Shown here: piece by piece, positions 25,876 through 34,344 of the stretch
How the letters are laid out: every line of letters starts with the position of its first letter
Position numbering within the stretch: the first letter of the stretch is position 1
Assembly: GCF_020514115.1 (NCBI RefSeq)
Contig: NZ_VTKZ01000002.1
Span: 62,001-126,000, forward strand
Direction of reading: 5' to 3'
From: Synechococcus sp. MU1642
GTDB taxonomy: Bacteria; Cyanobacteriota; Cyanobacteriia; PCC-6307; Cyanobiaceae
Length of the DNA stretch: 64,000 bases
Translations under genes and position numbers: made by a program
The notes under the pieces: generated by a model
The model's input: only the letters and a program-made list of their open reading frames with translations
Database searches by the model: none
What the model was told of the DNA's origin: nothing

Positions 25876-27386
25876 AGCCAGCCCTGCCGTTGATCCCATT
25901 GCTGCCGGGGCTCAGCCTGCTCGGCATTCTTGTGGTGATGTTGCGCGATGGTCACGGCGGCGGACTTTCAGTTCTTCAACAGTTCGCGGCTGGGGCCGTG
26001 CAGCCCTCCATCGACCCCATCGTTTTGGGCAGCTTGCTCAACGGGCTCCAGATCACCCTGGTGATCGCCGTGATGTCCTGGGGCATCAGCAGTGTTCTCG
26101 GCGTGGGTCTCGGACTCCTGAGCTCAAGCACCTTCTGGGAAATCCAGGCGGGCGTGCGTTGGCCTGCCGTGATCTTGCGCCGTTGGCTGGCGCCCCTGCG
26201 CGCTGTGCATGAACTGGTCTGGGGGCTGATGCTGCTGCAGGTGTTCGGGCTGAATGGCTGGGTTGCGATCTGCGCCATCGCGATTCCTTACACGGTTCTG
26301 ATGGCGCGGGTGATCGCCGATCAGGTGGATTGCCACGTTTCACCGGCCATTCCCGTCCTCAAGGGAGCCGGCGCCACGCCATGGGCCGTGATGCTCACCG
26401 GGCTGGTCCCACCGCTGGCAGAGCCGATCAGCGACCACATCGGCCACCGCCTCGATTGCGCACTTCGTTCAGCCTTGATTCTGGGCGTTTTCGGCCTCGG
26501 AGGACTGGGGACAGACCTCAGCCTCAGCCTGCGCTCGCTTCAATTTCAGGAGCTGTGGAGTGGGCTTTGGATGCTGGCCATCGCCATGGTGGTGCTCGAC
26601 CGACTTCTGCGAACGCTGCGCAGCTGGTCACGCATGCTGATTCTTCCCGTGGCCATGGCCAGCCCCTGGGCTGCCCTTGGCTGGGGAACACAGCTGGATC
26701 TGCAGCTGGCCTGGCCAGTGGCTGAGTGGTCGATGGTTGTCGGCAACCTCATCGACGGATCCCAGGGATTCAATACTGCCCTTGAGATCTCCTGGCCCGG
26801 GGTGATTGGAGCCACGGTGTGGATCACCCTGATCGGCGGTTGTGTTGCCACCGGGCTTCCACCGCTGTTGCTGCTGGTTTGGCCCAGCCAGGCCAGCCTG
26901 CGGCTGCAGGGAGTCGTTTGGGGGGCGTTGCGACTCATCCCGGCCCCTCTCACCGCACTCCTGCTGCTGATGCTGGCCAAACCAAGCTTGAGCCTGGCGG
27001 GGCTGGCCCTGGGGCTGCACCACGGCGGTGTGATGGGTCGGGTGCTGATCGACGAGATCCGCAGCACGGGATTGGGTTCCGCCCAGACCATGAAGGCCTG
27101 CGGCGCCCCCAACCGGGTGAGCTGGCTTTACGGCCCCCTGGCGGATGTGAGTCGCGCTTACCTCACCTATGCGACCTACCGATTGGATGTGATCCTGCGC
27201 GACACCGCGATCATCGGCATGGTGGGGGGAGCTGGTCTGGGCTGGCAGCTGATGGAGGCCCTCAGCTCGTTTCATTGGTGGTTGGTGCTCTGGATCGTGC
27301 TCATTTCCGCAGTGCTCACACTGCTGGGTGAGAGCCTGGGGGAACGACTTCAGGGGAGCTGGAACAGCCGGGCCATGGCCTTATGA
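25854..27386 (+). CDS. phnE: Phosphonate/phosphite ABC permease, two-domain fusion
   Basis: 510 residues, nearly twice a usual PhnE. It holds two tandem permease modules: the first about 1-250 with the EAA-like loop near LKGAGATPWAVMLTGLVPPL and LGVFGLGGLG; the second about 260-505 with MKACGAPNRVSWLYGPLADV and IIGMVGGAGLGWQL. A fusion gives both halves of the channel in one chain, as in some other marine bacteria. ATG overlaps phnC; the stop overlaps the next ATG. Confidence 0.9.
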   Translation: MALRIDLKPALPLIPLLPGLSLLGILVVMLRDGHGGGLSVLQQFAAGAVQPSIDPIVLGSLLNGLQITLVIAVMSWGISSVLGVGLGLLSSSTFWEIQAGVRWPAVILRRWLAPLRAVHELVWGLMLLQVFGLNGWVAICAIAIPYTVLMARVIADQVDCHVSPAIPVLKGAGATPWAVMLTGLVPPLAEPISDHIGHRLDCALRSALILGVFGLGGLGTDLSLSLRSLQFQELWSGLWMLAIAMVVLDRLLRTLRSWSRMLILPVAMASPWAALGWGTQLDLQLAWPVAEWSMVVGNLIDGSQGFNTALEISWPGVIGATVWITLIGGCVATGLPPLLLLVWPSQASLRLQGVVWGALRLIPAPLTALLLLMLAKPSLSLAGLALGLHHGGVMGRVLIDEIRSTGLGSAQTMKACGAPNRVSWLYGPLADVSRAYLTYATYRLDVILRDTAIIGMVGGAGLGWQLMEALSSFHWWLVLWIVLISAVLTLLGESLGERLQGSWNSRAMAL

Positions 27387-28069
27387 GCGGTGCGAACGAC
27401 GCCCCCCGTCAGCTGATCGTGCTCGGGGACAGTGGCGTACATGGTTGGGGTGACCGTGAATCGGGTGGCTGGTGCCAGCGGCTGCGCCTGCGCTGGATGA
27501 ACCTACCCAGCGCTCCAGTGGTGTACCCCCTTGGCATCCGCGGGGATGGCCTGGAACGCGTGGCCGCCCGCTGGCGCAGCGAGTGGAGCTGCCGCGGCGA
27601 ACTGCGGCGCCAAACACCGGGCGGACTTCTACTCAGTATCGGGCTGAATGACACCGCCCGCGTTGGTCGGTTCGACGGCAGACCCCAACTGGATGTGGAG
27701 GCCTTTTCGTTCGGCCTGGGACAACTTCTCAATGAGATGACCCAGGAGGTGCAGGTGTTTGTGCTGGGCCTCACTGCGGTGGATGAGCACGTGATGCCCT
27801 TTGCCGGCTGCCTCTGGTACAGCAACAGCCAGATCGCGGCAACGGAGGCCGTGATGGCCGAACAGTGCCGTGAGGCGGATGTTCCCTTCCTATCCATGCA
27901 TCAGGAGATGCAGGAGGAGCCCGACTGGTTGACCTGGATGGAACCCGATGGGATCCATCTCAATGCCGACGGCCACCGCTGGCTCGACCAGCGCTTGGGT
28001 CAATGGGCGCCTCTGCAGGAGTGGGCCGGACTCGCTGCGTTTAACACATCAACACCTATCAGCATGTAA
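27383..28069 (+). CDS. SGNH/GDSL-type hydrolase
   Basis: 228 residues. Catalytic blocks in order: GDSGVHGWG (block I, nucleophile Ser), GIRGDGL (block II), SIGLNDTAR (block III, GxND) and DGIHLNADGHRW (block V, D-x-x-H). The ATG overlaps the phnE stop (ATGA), so it is translated with the transporter. Family members cleave esters; here it may act on an ester-linked phosphonate or phospho-ester, which is inference from position. No signal peptide, so it is cytoplasmic. Confidence 0.85.
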   Translation: MSGANDAPRQLIVLGDSGVHGWGDRESGGWCQRLRLRWMNLPSAPVVYPLGIRGDGLERVAARWRSEWSCRGELRRQTPGGLLLSIGLNDTARVGRFDGRPQLDVEAFSFGLGQLLNEMTQEVQVFVLGLTAVDEHVMPFAGCLWYSNSQIAATEAVMAEQCREADVPFLSMHQEMQEEPDWLTWMEPDGIHLNADGHRWLDQRLGQWAPLQEWAGLAAFNTSTPISM

Positions 28070-28123
28070 ACGAGACCCGCAGCGGCGACTAATGTGTGGC
28101 TCTCCTGACATTGGTGATCGGAC

Positions 28124-28291
28124 TTGGGACCTGACCGCTCTGCACAACGCGCTGCCGGCCACCCCCCTGCCCAGCGCAAAACCACGCTCAAGTGGGACGA
28201 AAACGGTGAACTCACAGCCCTGGATATGGCACGCATCGTTGACCGCTTGACCCAGCCGGAACTGCAGCGCTGCGATCTCGATCCCTCGTGA
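28124..28291 (+). CDS. 55-residue hypothetical protein
   Basis: TTG 28124 opens a frame with convincing protein features: basic N-terminus, then TLKWDENGELTALDMARIVD and LTQPELQRCDLDPS. The start is weak and no ATG is in frame upstream. It ends 4 bases before the convergent PCP_red gene. Function unknown. Confidence 0.45.
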   Translation: MGPDRSAQRAAGHPPAQRKTTLKWDENGELTALDMARIVDRLTQPELQRCDLDPS

Positions 28292-28294
28292 GGA

Positions 28295-28459
28295 TCAGCT
28301 CGGGGCCATGGCCTGCTTGGCGGATTTGTAGAAATCCAGGTCGATGTCGGAATGTCCGTCTGAATCCGCCATCGCCTCAACGCGTTTACGAACAGCAGGC
28401 CGTACGAAGAACGGAACATCTTTCTTGAGTGCTGCCAGTGCTTCTGGTTGCCAGTCCAT
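28295..28459 (-). CDS. PCP_red-domain miniprotein
   Basis: 54 residues from ATG 28459 (frame open to 28516). The whole protein is one PCP_red domain, the helical module found at the C-terminus of ChlB of dark-operative protochlorophyllide reductase: W-x-x-E-A...LKKDVPFFVRPAVRKRVEAMA...DIDLDFYKSAKQ. As a free-standing unit its job is not known to me. Divergent to the sigma remnant. Confidence 0.75.
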   Translation of the reverse strand: MDWQPEALAALKKDVPFFVRPAVRKRVEAMADSDGHSDIDLDFYKSAKQAMAPS

Positions 28460-28542
28460 CAATCCAATACCGTTGCACCCATGATCCGGCACGAAAGTGC
28501 CGATCTGCGGCACCAAAGGGCCAACCGCTTCGGGGCTGAGGG

Positions 28543-29296
28543 TTGAACCGTTGGATCAGTTGCACTGATCCCTTGATTTCTCAACGTCACCTGCGCCAGG
28601 AGTCCCGGCGTGGACTGCCGCCCTGCATTGCACGACGCAATCAGCAGGCTCTCAAGCACCTGGGCCTGGCCCACTGCGCGGCCCGTCGCCAACAGCAACG
28701 CGGGCCTGAAGAGTTCGACGACCTGCTGCAGGAGTCCAGGGTTGGATTGATCCGTGGCCTTGAACGGTTTGATCAACAACGAGGCCTCCGCCCCAGCAGC
28801 TATCTGCTCTCGCGGGCCAACGGCCAAATCCTCCACTACCGCCGGGATCGATCACGCACCATTCGGATTCCCTGGCGGTTGCGTGATCTTTACGCAGCAG
28901 GGATGAAGATCCACATGAACGCAATCAGAACCAGCTGCCGAGCCTCAGCGATCACGAGCTTGCAGCCAAACTCTCTGTGAAACCGGAACGCTGGGCCGCC
29001 GCCGTGCAGAGCCATGGGGCCAGCCAGGTCGCTCACCTGTTTGCCAGTCCTGGAGATCCAGCAAGCTCATGTGCGGAGGATGAACACCTGGACTAGTTGA
29101 GGACCGTGCTGCCGCAGGTGGAGGGCAAGGCCGCATGGTGCTGCAGGGCCACTTCATCGAAGGCCAGATCCTTGAGGCTCTGGCTCAGGCTCTGAATTGC
29201 AGCCGCTCTTCCCTGCACCTTTATCTCAATGAGGGGCTGGGACTCTCACGGCAATGGGCCCACCGAGATGGTCTGAAACCACTCCGTACCAGCTGA
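28543..29296 (+). pseudogene. Group 3-like sigma-70 factor, inactivated
   Basis: Sigma region 2 is clear in the first frame (to about 28910): LGLAHCAARRQQQRGPEEFD, DLLQESRVGLIRGLERFD, LRPSSYLLSRANGQILHY, then SRTIRIPWRLRDLYAAGMKI. A one-base loss at about 28911-28914 moves region 3 into another frame (NQLPSLSDHELAAKLSVKPE). That frame meets TAG at 29094-29096, continues LRTVLPQVEG, and a second indel near 29130 moves region 4 (MVLQGHFIEGQILEALAQAL, SRSSLHLYLNEGLGLSRQW) to a third frame ending at 29296. Three separate lesions argue for a true pseudogene rather than a base error. Confidence 0.85.
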
Positions 29297-30043
29297 TTAA
29301 AGCGCCATCAGCAGCATCGCTAAAACTGCGGCCAACAGGGTCTGGAGAGCATTGACCAGCTCGTTGCTCAACCAGGCCACGCGGTCCTGCACCAGAGCGC
29401 CGAGAAGGCTTTCACCAAGGGTCGCTAACAGACCAACCATCATCACCAGCACAGCCACAGGCCACGAGGGAATGAGCTGCAGAGAAAGCATCACCAGGGT
29501 CATGGCGATGCTGCCGGCGGCACTGGCCAGGGTTCCCTCAAAGCTGATGGCTCCTTCAGTACCTGGTGGAACCACCCGAAGGCTGGTGATCAAGACCGTG
29601 GTGCGACCGAAACGTTTGCCGATTTCACTGCCGAAGGTGTCGGCCAACTTGGCGGCGAAACTCGCGGCAAAGCCAACCAACAACAGTTCATGGGGCTCGA
29701 CACCGGCACCCACCAGCAGTGCCAGGAAGGCTCCAACAGCAGCGGAACCCCAGACATTTTCAGGGCCGCGCTGACCACCGCGGGCTTCGGCAAGGCCGCG
29801 GGTTTGCTTGTTTTGAAAGCCGATCTTGGTGACCAGACTTCCAAGGCAGAGGTAGGCGACCACAGCCAACCAGCCCGACCAACCCAAACAACCCCAAAGA
29901 ATCGTGCCCAAAGCAGCCGCGTGGACCCAACCCTTCCGGGTGAGAACGGTTGTCCGCTGCGCCAGGGCAATCAAAACCGTGTTCACCAGCAGCGCCTGAA
30001 TCCAGAGTGCGGACATCACACCGTGTTGCAGTGCTCTAAGCAT
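29297..30043 (-). CDS. DUF92 membrane protein (VTE6-like, possible phytyl-phosphate kinase)
   Basis: 248 residues with about six spans. DUF92/TIGR00297 features: LTRKGWVHAAALGTILWGCLG, GSLVTKIG, AAKLADTFGSEIGKRFG, TSLRVVPPGTEGAISFEGTL. In Arabidopsis VTE6 and a Synechocystis homologue of this family make phytyl diphosphate from phytyl phosphate for tocopherol and phylloquinone; the same role here is inference. Its stop abuts the sigma pseudogene end. Confidence 0.85.
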   Translation of the reverse strand: MLRALQHGVMSALWIQALLVNTVLIALAQRTTVLTRKGWVHAAALGTILWGCLGWSGWLAVVAYLCLGSLVTKIGFQNKQTRGLAEARGGQRGPENVWGSAAVGAFLALLVGAGVEPHELLLVGFAASFAAKLADTFGSEIGKRFGRTTVLITSLRVVPPGTEGAISFEGTLASAAGSIAMTLVMLSLQLIPSWPVAVLVMMVGLLATLGESLLGALVQDRVAWLSNELVNALQTLLAAVLAMLLMAL

Positions 30044-30102
30044 CTCCTGCCTGCGGCCATTGCAGAGGGAGAATCGGGTGCGTTCGTTCTCTGGTCGACC
30101 GG

Positions 30103-30534
30103 ATGGTGTTCAACAGCAACAAGGGGTTTTTCCTCACCCTGGATGACTCCGCCGCTCCTGCCACCCTCGAGCTGCCTCAACAAGAGCCGCTCGCAACCGA
30201 AGAAGCGCCGGTCGAGGAAGCTCTCGTTACTGCGAGCGCCGTAGCAACACCTGTCGCACCTTCCGAACCTTCAGCTGTTTCCAAGCCTTCAGCCACTGTG
30301 GCCGTTGTGGAATCCAAAGCTGAATCCAGCTCTCAGCCCGCAGTCTCACTCACCACTGCAGAAGCCATCGCCGCTGACCTGGCCGCGTCGGAGGCAGCCA
30401 AGCCGGCCGTGACTTATTCCACTTTCGCACCCGTCAACCTGATGCCCGGTGGCGGACTGCGCCAGCGCAGCCGTCGGCCTGGAGCAGCTCTGAAATCCTT
30501 CCGAGGCATCGCTCAGGATCTGTTCAAGAGCTGA
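30103..30534 (+). CDS. Hypothetical protein, low-complexity centre and conserved-looking C-terminus
   Basis: 143 residues. The centre (about 17-100) is Ala/Pro/Ser/Glu-rich and likely disordered. The last 45 residues look constrained: YSTFAPVNLMPGGGLRQRS then RRPGAALKSFRGIAQDLFKS. Such a tail could be a docking or nucleic-acid contact segment. Divergent from the DUF92 gene and overlapping the 3' end of rsmE by 11 bases. Confidence 0.7.
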   Translation: MVFNSNKGFFLTLDDSAAPATLELPQQEPLATEEAPVEEALVTASAVATPVAPSEPSAVSKPSATVAVVESKAESSSQPAVSLTTAEAIAADLAASEAAKPAVTYSTFAPVNLMPGGGLRQRSRRPGAALKSFRGIAQDLFKS

Positions 30535-31255
30535 TCAGGCCATCGCGCCAACGAACCAGTTCAACCGCGCCTGCCACTGCTGCTGTTGAACTGCGCAGGA
30601 TGGTTGCCCCCATCCGCACAGAGCGGACCCCTGCATCGGCAAAGAGGCTTTGCTCTTCTGAGGTCCATCCCCCCTCAGGACCGATCACCAACCACGTGGG
30701 CTGAAGAGGATCGCCCTGTTGGCGCAAACATTGATCCAACGATGGAGCTGCCGTCTCGCGGGTGACCCCTGCAAGACGCAGACCTTCCACTGCTCCGATC
30801 CATTCGGAAATACCTCTCAGCTCATGCAGCTGCGGCATCCACAAACGTTCGCACTGCTCCACGGCTTCACGAATGATCGTGGTCCAGCGCTCCTGTCGAT
30901 GGTCGGCCTGGGGAACACAGCGATCGCAGCGCAAGGGCTGAATCCGATCAATACCAAGCTCACAGGCCATTCGAACCACCTCATCCATCCCCCGCCGCAT
31001 CAAGGCCACGGCTAAGCCCAGCTGAGGTTGTGGCAAGGGCTCGATCTGCTGCGCTGGCCTGTCGAGCGCAAGCAACTGAGGTTCCACCAGGGTTGCGAGC
31101 GTGAGGCGGCCGCAACCATCGGTCACATCCACTTGCTCGCCACAGCGCAAACGCAACACCCTCCGTAGATAGTGCTGCTCTTCGGTGTTGAGCAGAACCG
31201 AACCACCCTCCCTTAGGCGATCCGGCGACAGGAGTAGACGCCGGCGTTCAGCCAC
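30524..31255 (-). CDS. rsmE: 16S rRNA m3U1498 methyltransferase RsmE
   Basis: 243 residues from GTG 31255, which overlaps the DUF3531 stop by 8 bases; the open frame to 31315 adds residues lying inside that gene. SPOUT methyltransferase: N-terminal PUA-like part (EEQHYLRRVLRLRCGEQVDV), then the knot with VIGPEGGWTSEEQSLF and MGATILRSSTAAVAGA. Methylates U1498 of 16S rRNA. Confidence 0.92.
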   Translation of the reverse strand: MAERRRLLLSPDRLREGGSVLLNTEEQHYLRRVLRLRCGEQVDVTDGCGRLTLATLVEPQLLALDRPAQQIEPLPQPQLGLAVALMRRGMDEVVRMACELGIDRIQPLRCDRCVPQADHRQERWTTIIREAVEQCERLWMPQLHELRGISEWIGAVEGLRLAGVTRETAAPSLDQCLRQQGDPLQPTWLVIGPEGGWTSEEQSLFADAGVRSVRMGATILRSSTAAVAGAVELVRWRDGLISS

Positions 31256-31697
31256 CTGCAGGGAAAACGCTGTCGGGATGATCTTCGACCGGCCAATTTT
31301 CATTGACCCCACCAACGATCAGCTCCTCGAGCTGAACCACGTCAGAGTCCAGTTGACGCAGGGAATTGATCAATATATCGATGGCGACACCATCTGACGT
31401 ACCGAGATCCACCCAGCAGCGGCCCCAGTCGTTCTGATATTCGAGCTGTCCCATGTTGTGCATCAGGGCGGGCATCGCCGACTCAGCCCCATCGATCTCG
31501 TAGGCCATCCAGCTGAGATCGGAGCCAGCGTCATGAACCTGCAGGTTTTCTGCATTGAAGCCGCCCAAACGCCCGATCACGTACCAGCTGTCGAACACAC
31601 CATCTACGTAATTTCTCTCCCCCTGGCTGGGGGGTTCCGAGAAACGGATCCATAACCAGCAATTAAAGGGGTCGACTTCACGAAAACGAATGTCCAT
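31248..31697 (-). CDS. DUF3531 family protein
   Basis: 149 residues. Matches the cyanobacterial/plastid DUF3531 family: REVDPFNCWLWIRF, then FDSWYVIGRLGGFNAENLQV, YQNDWGRCWVDLGTSDGVAI and DILINSLRQLDSDV. No established function known to me. Upstream partner of rsmE, overlapping its start. Confidence 0.85.
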   Translation of the reverse strand: MDIRFREVDPFNCWLWIRFSEPPSQGERNYVDGVFDSWYVIGRLGGFNAENLQVHDAGSDLSWMAYEIDGAESAMPALMHNMGQLEYQNDWGRCWVDLGTSDGVAIDILINSLRQLDSDVVQLEELIVGGVNENWPVEDHPDSVFPAGG

Positions 31698-31738
31698 GGG
31701 GCCATCGCGACACCTTCATCATCGTTCAAGCTGATCGC

Positions 31739-32377
31739 ATGCTCGAGCTCTCAGGAATCACCTATGCACCTGCGACGGTTAGCGACCCGATCCTCGATGG
31801 CGTCAGTTTTCAGACGCAGAATGGACGGCCGCTGCTGATAGCTGGCGCCAGTGGATCCGGAAAGACATCGCTGCTGGAAATCATCAGCGGCTTGGCGTCA
31901 GCCACATCCGGCAGCATCCACTGGAAGGGCAGCGCGATGAAACGGCGCCAGCTGCGCTGGCTTTGCGGTTTCGTCTTCCAATTTCCCGAGCGCCATTTCC
32001 TCGGGCTGAGCATGGCTCAGGAACTACGGCTGGGCCATCGCCGGCTCGGTCATGAGCGCGAACAGAGCGTGCTCGAACGCGTTGGCCTCAACAACATCGC
32101 CTCCACAACGGCGCCAGAACGACTGAGCGGCGGGCAACAACGGCGGCTTGCCTTAGCGGTGCAAATGCTCCGCGGCGCTGAAGTGCTCCTCCTGGATGAA
32201 CCCACCGCAGGGTTGGATTGGTCGGTGCGACGCGACGTGCTTAATCTGCTCGCCGGCCTGGCTCGTGAACAGGTGTTGATCGTGGTCACTCATGAACCCG
32301 AACTGTTTCAAGACTGGGACTGCCAACGGCTGCGTTTGCAGGGCGGGCGGCTCGATCCGATGACTACATTGCCCTGA
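31739..32377 (+). CDS. ABC transporter ATP-binding protein
   Basis: 212 residues, a lone ABC ATPase. Walker [11 protein letters not shown]-loop [11 protein letters not shown], signature LSGGQQRRL, Walker [14 protein letters not shown] and switch His in VVTHEPE. The Q-loop resembles that of ECF/cobalt-type ATPases (FQFPE). No permease is next to it, so the substrate cannot be inferred. 14 bases before hslO. Confidence 0.85.
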   Translation: MLELSGITYAPATVSDPILDGVSFQTQNGRPLLIAGASGSGKTSLLEIISGLASATSGSIHWKGSAMKRRQLRWLCGFVFQFPERHFLGLSMAQELRLGHRRLGHEREQSVLERVGLNNIASTTAPERLSGGQQRRLALAVQMLRGAEVLLLDEPTAGLDWSVRRDVLNLLAGLAREQVLIVVTHEPELFQDWDCQRLRLQGGRLDPMTTLP

Positions 32378-32391
32378 GCTTCAAAGGGGAC

Positions 32392-33309
32392 ATGGCCGAC
32401 CGGATGGTTCGCGCAACCGCAGCTGCAGGTGGCATCCGGTTGGTGGCGGTATCAACAACCAACATCGTGCGTGAGGCGAGGGAGCGCCATGGGCTGTCGT
32501 TCCTCACCAGCGTGATGCTCGGACGGGCCATGGCGGCTGGACTGATGCTCGCTAGCTCGATGAAGGTGCGCCACGGCAGGGTGAATCTGCGCCTCGGCTC
32601 CGACGGACCGATCAAGGGCTTGATGGTGGATGCCGGTCGCAACGGAACCGTTCGTGGCTACGTCGGCGAGCCGGCCCTGGAACTCGATCCTATTCAGGAT
32701 GAAGTCGGACACTTCAGCTTCAACTTTAAGGAAGCCGCTGGCACCGGTTACCTCCACGTGATGCGTGACGACGGCAAGGGCGAGCCCTTCAACAGCACTG
32801 TTGAACTCGTTAGCGGAGGCATTGGTGAGGATGTTGCGTCCTATCTGCTCCACTCCGAACAAACCCCTTCAGCTGTGTTTGTGGGAGAGCAGGTGAATAG
32901 TGCCGGCATCCACGCCAGCGGTGGCCTGCTGGTTCAAATCCTTCCCAAAGCAGCGGAAGAGCCCGCCCTGGTGGAGCTGATTGAACAACGTTGCCGCGAG
33001 ATCACTGGATTCAGTCAGCGGCTGGCTGCAAGTGGAGACCAGCTTGAAGATCTCCTTCAGGATGTCTTCCCCGACCTTGATCCAAAACCTCTCGACGACG
33101 CTGAGGCCAGTCAGGAGCTTCGTTTTTTCTGTCCTTGCAGCCGTGAACGCAGCAAGGCGGCCCTGCTCCTGCTGGGAAGGGACGAACTGACCGACATGCA
33201 AGACAAAGATCGTGGCGCGGAACTGACCTGCCACTTCTGTAACAACCGTTATGACGTGAGTGCTGCGGAGCTGCAGGAACTGATTAACACCCTGCCGTCG
33301 GCTGCCTGA
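32392..33309 (+). CDS. hslO: Redox-regulated chaperone Hsp33
   Basis: 305 residues. Hsp33 is a holdase switched on by oxidation. N-terminal substrate domain ([40 protein letters not shown]) and the C-terminal redox switch with zinc Cys: CPCS (C-x-C) and CHFCNN (C-x2-C). Full length, normal family size. Confidence 0.95.
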   Translation: MADRMVRATAAAGGIRLVAVSTTNIVREARERHGLSFLTSVMLGRAMAAGLMLASSMKVRHGRVNLRLGSDGPIKGLMVDAGRNGTVRGYVGEPALELDPIQDEVGHFSFNFKEAAGTGYLHVMRDDGKGEPFNSTVELVSGGIGEDVASYLLHSEQTPSAVFVGEQVNSAGIHASGGLLVQILPKAAEEPALVELIEQRCREITGFSQRLAASGDQLEDLLQDVFPDLDPKPLDDAEASQELRFFCPCSRERSKAALLLLGRDELTDMQDKDRGAELTCHFCNNRYDVSAAELQELINTLPSAA

Positions 33310-33316
33310 CTGAATT

Positions 33317-34012
33317 TCAGGCCAGGAAAAGGGCTGCCGCCCAGAGCAGCAGAGCAGCAGGCAGGGATTGAATCTGGAGAGGACTGAGAGCCAGCTGCTC
33401 AAAAGCAGTCGGAGAAAGCGCCAGGTTCAACAAAGAGCCCACCGCCAAGCCGATGCTGAGCGCCAGCAACGTCCAGCCAAGGGATGCCAGTGGTCGCCGG
33501 CCACGGCGAACCTGGCTGAGAAACACGCCGATCGTGGCCAAAGCAAGCACTAATTGAATGCTGCCGGCAGACAGCAGCAGCAGAGCAACACCGATGATCC
33601 CCGCAATGGTGCGCACGTAACGCCCCTGCCCCTCCACAAGCGCCCAGTCAGGCTTAAGTCCGGAGAGAGACTGGGAGGGATCAGGCAACTTGCTGCGGAG
33701 ATTCGCCAAAACTTTGCCCACTGGTGCCTTGGCTGGCAACGAGGGCATCGATCCTGCTATCTCCTCACGCTCCGATGCGGTTGCTGCAGCAGCACTCACC
33801 TGACCTTGCTGCCGGTCCCGAAGACGAGCCATCAAGACGGCGTCGTAGGCCGCCTCAATCTTTGCCCGGGCCTGATCATCACTGGAAACTTCGGCCAGGC
33901 AGCGCGCCTTCGCCGCCTGAACCTGTTCGAACCCCGCATCACGGCTCAGGCCGAGACGGGCAAATGGATCATCTGCGTTTGCATCGGGACCAGATTCACC
34001 CAGGGCTGCCAT
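33317..34012 (-). CDS. CPP1-like (J-like plus membrane) protein
   Basis: 231 residues. The N-terminal 60 residues form a J-domain-like segment without HPD (DPFARLGLSRDAGFEQVQAA, KIEAAYDAVLMARLRDR), followed by a linker and about four hydrophobic helices to the end. This is the layout of CPP1, which in plants stabilises light-dependent protochlorophyllide oxidoreductase. A POR-like SDR is encoded at 44042 but not adjacent. Convergent to hslO. Confidence 0.82.
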   Translation of the reverse strand: MAALGESGPDANADDPFARLGLSRDAGFEQVQAAKARCLAEVSSDDQARAKIEAAYDAVLMARLRDRQQGQVSAAAATASEREEIAGSMPSLPAKAPVGKVLANLRSKLPDPSQSLSGLKPDWALVEGQGRYVRTIAGIIGVALLLLSAGSIQLVLALATIGVFLSQVRRGRRPLASLGWTLLALSIGLAVGSLLNLALSPTAFEQLALSPLQIQSLPAALLLWAAALFLA

Positions 34013-34053
34013 TGCGTCGGTCGGGGTCGTTTGATGAGCGTATCGGGGCCTGT

Positions 34054-34290
34054 TCAGAAGAGGGGAGCACCGTGACGAAAACCCTCGCTTCGCTGAAGCC
34101 TGCTGCGACAGCTGAGGGCATCCATCCTGTTCATCCAGGAGCGACGTTTAATCAGCGGCATCTGCGGGGGAAAGTGGTAGCCCTCGAGCATTTCCACTGA
34201 TTCGTCATCACCACGAAAACACACGTATTCGGTGCCGCCGTCAGCGTTATTTTTCAGCAGCCAGAACGTACTCACGAGAGTTGGACGCAC
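34054..34290 (-). CDS. Small hypothetical protein (78 aa)
   Basis: ATG 34290: MRPTLVSTFWLLKNNADG, then TEYVCFRGDDESVEMLEGYH and MPLIKRRSW. The first 55 residues look constrained, the tail is basic and could be non-conserved. No family known to me. Lies between prfC and the CPP1-like gene on the same strand. Confidence 0.6.
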   Translation of the reverse strand: MRPTLVSTFWLLKNNADGGTEYVCFRGDDESVEMLEGYHFPPQMPLIKRRSWMNRMDALSCRSRLQRSEGFRHGAPLF

Positions 34291-34344
34291 GGCATGATTC
34301 TGGCGAGAGAGCAGCTGAGGTGTGGATGAAGAGATCAGCTCTGT

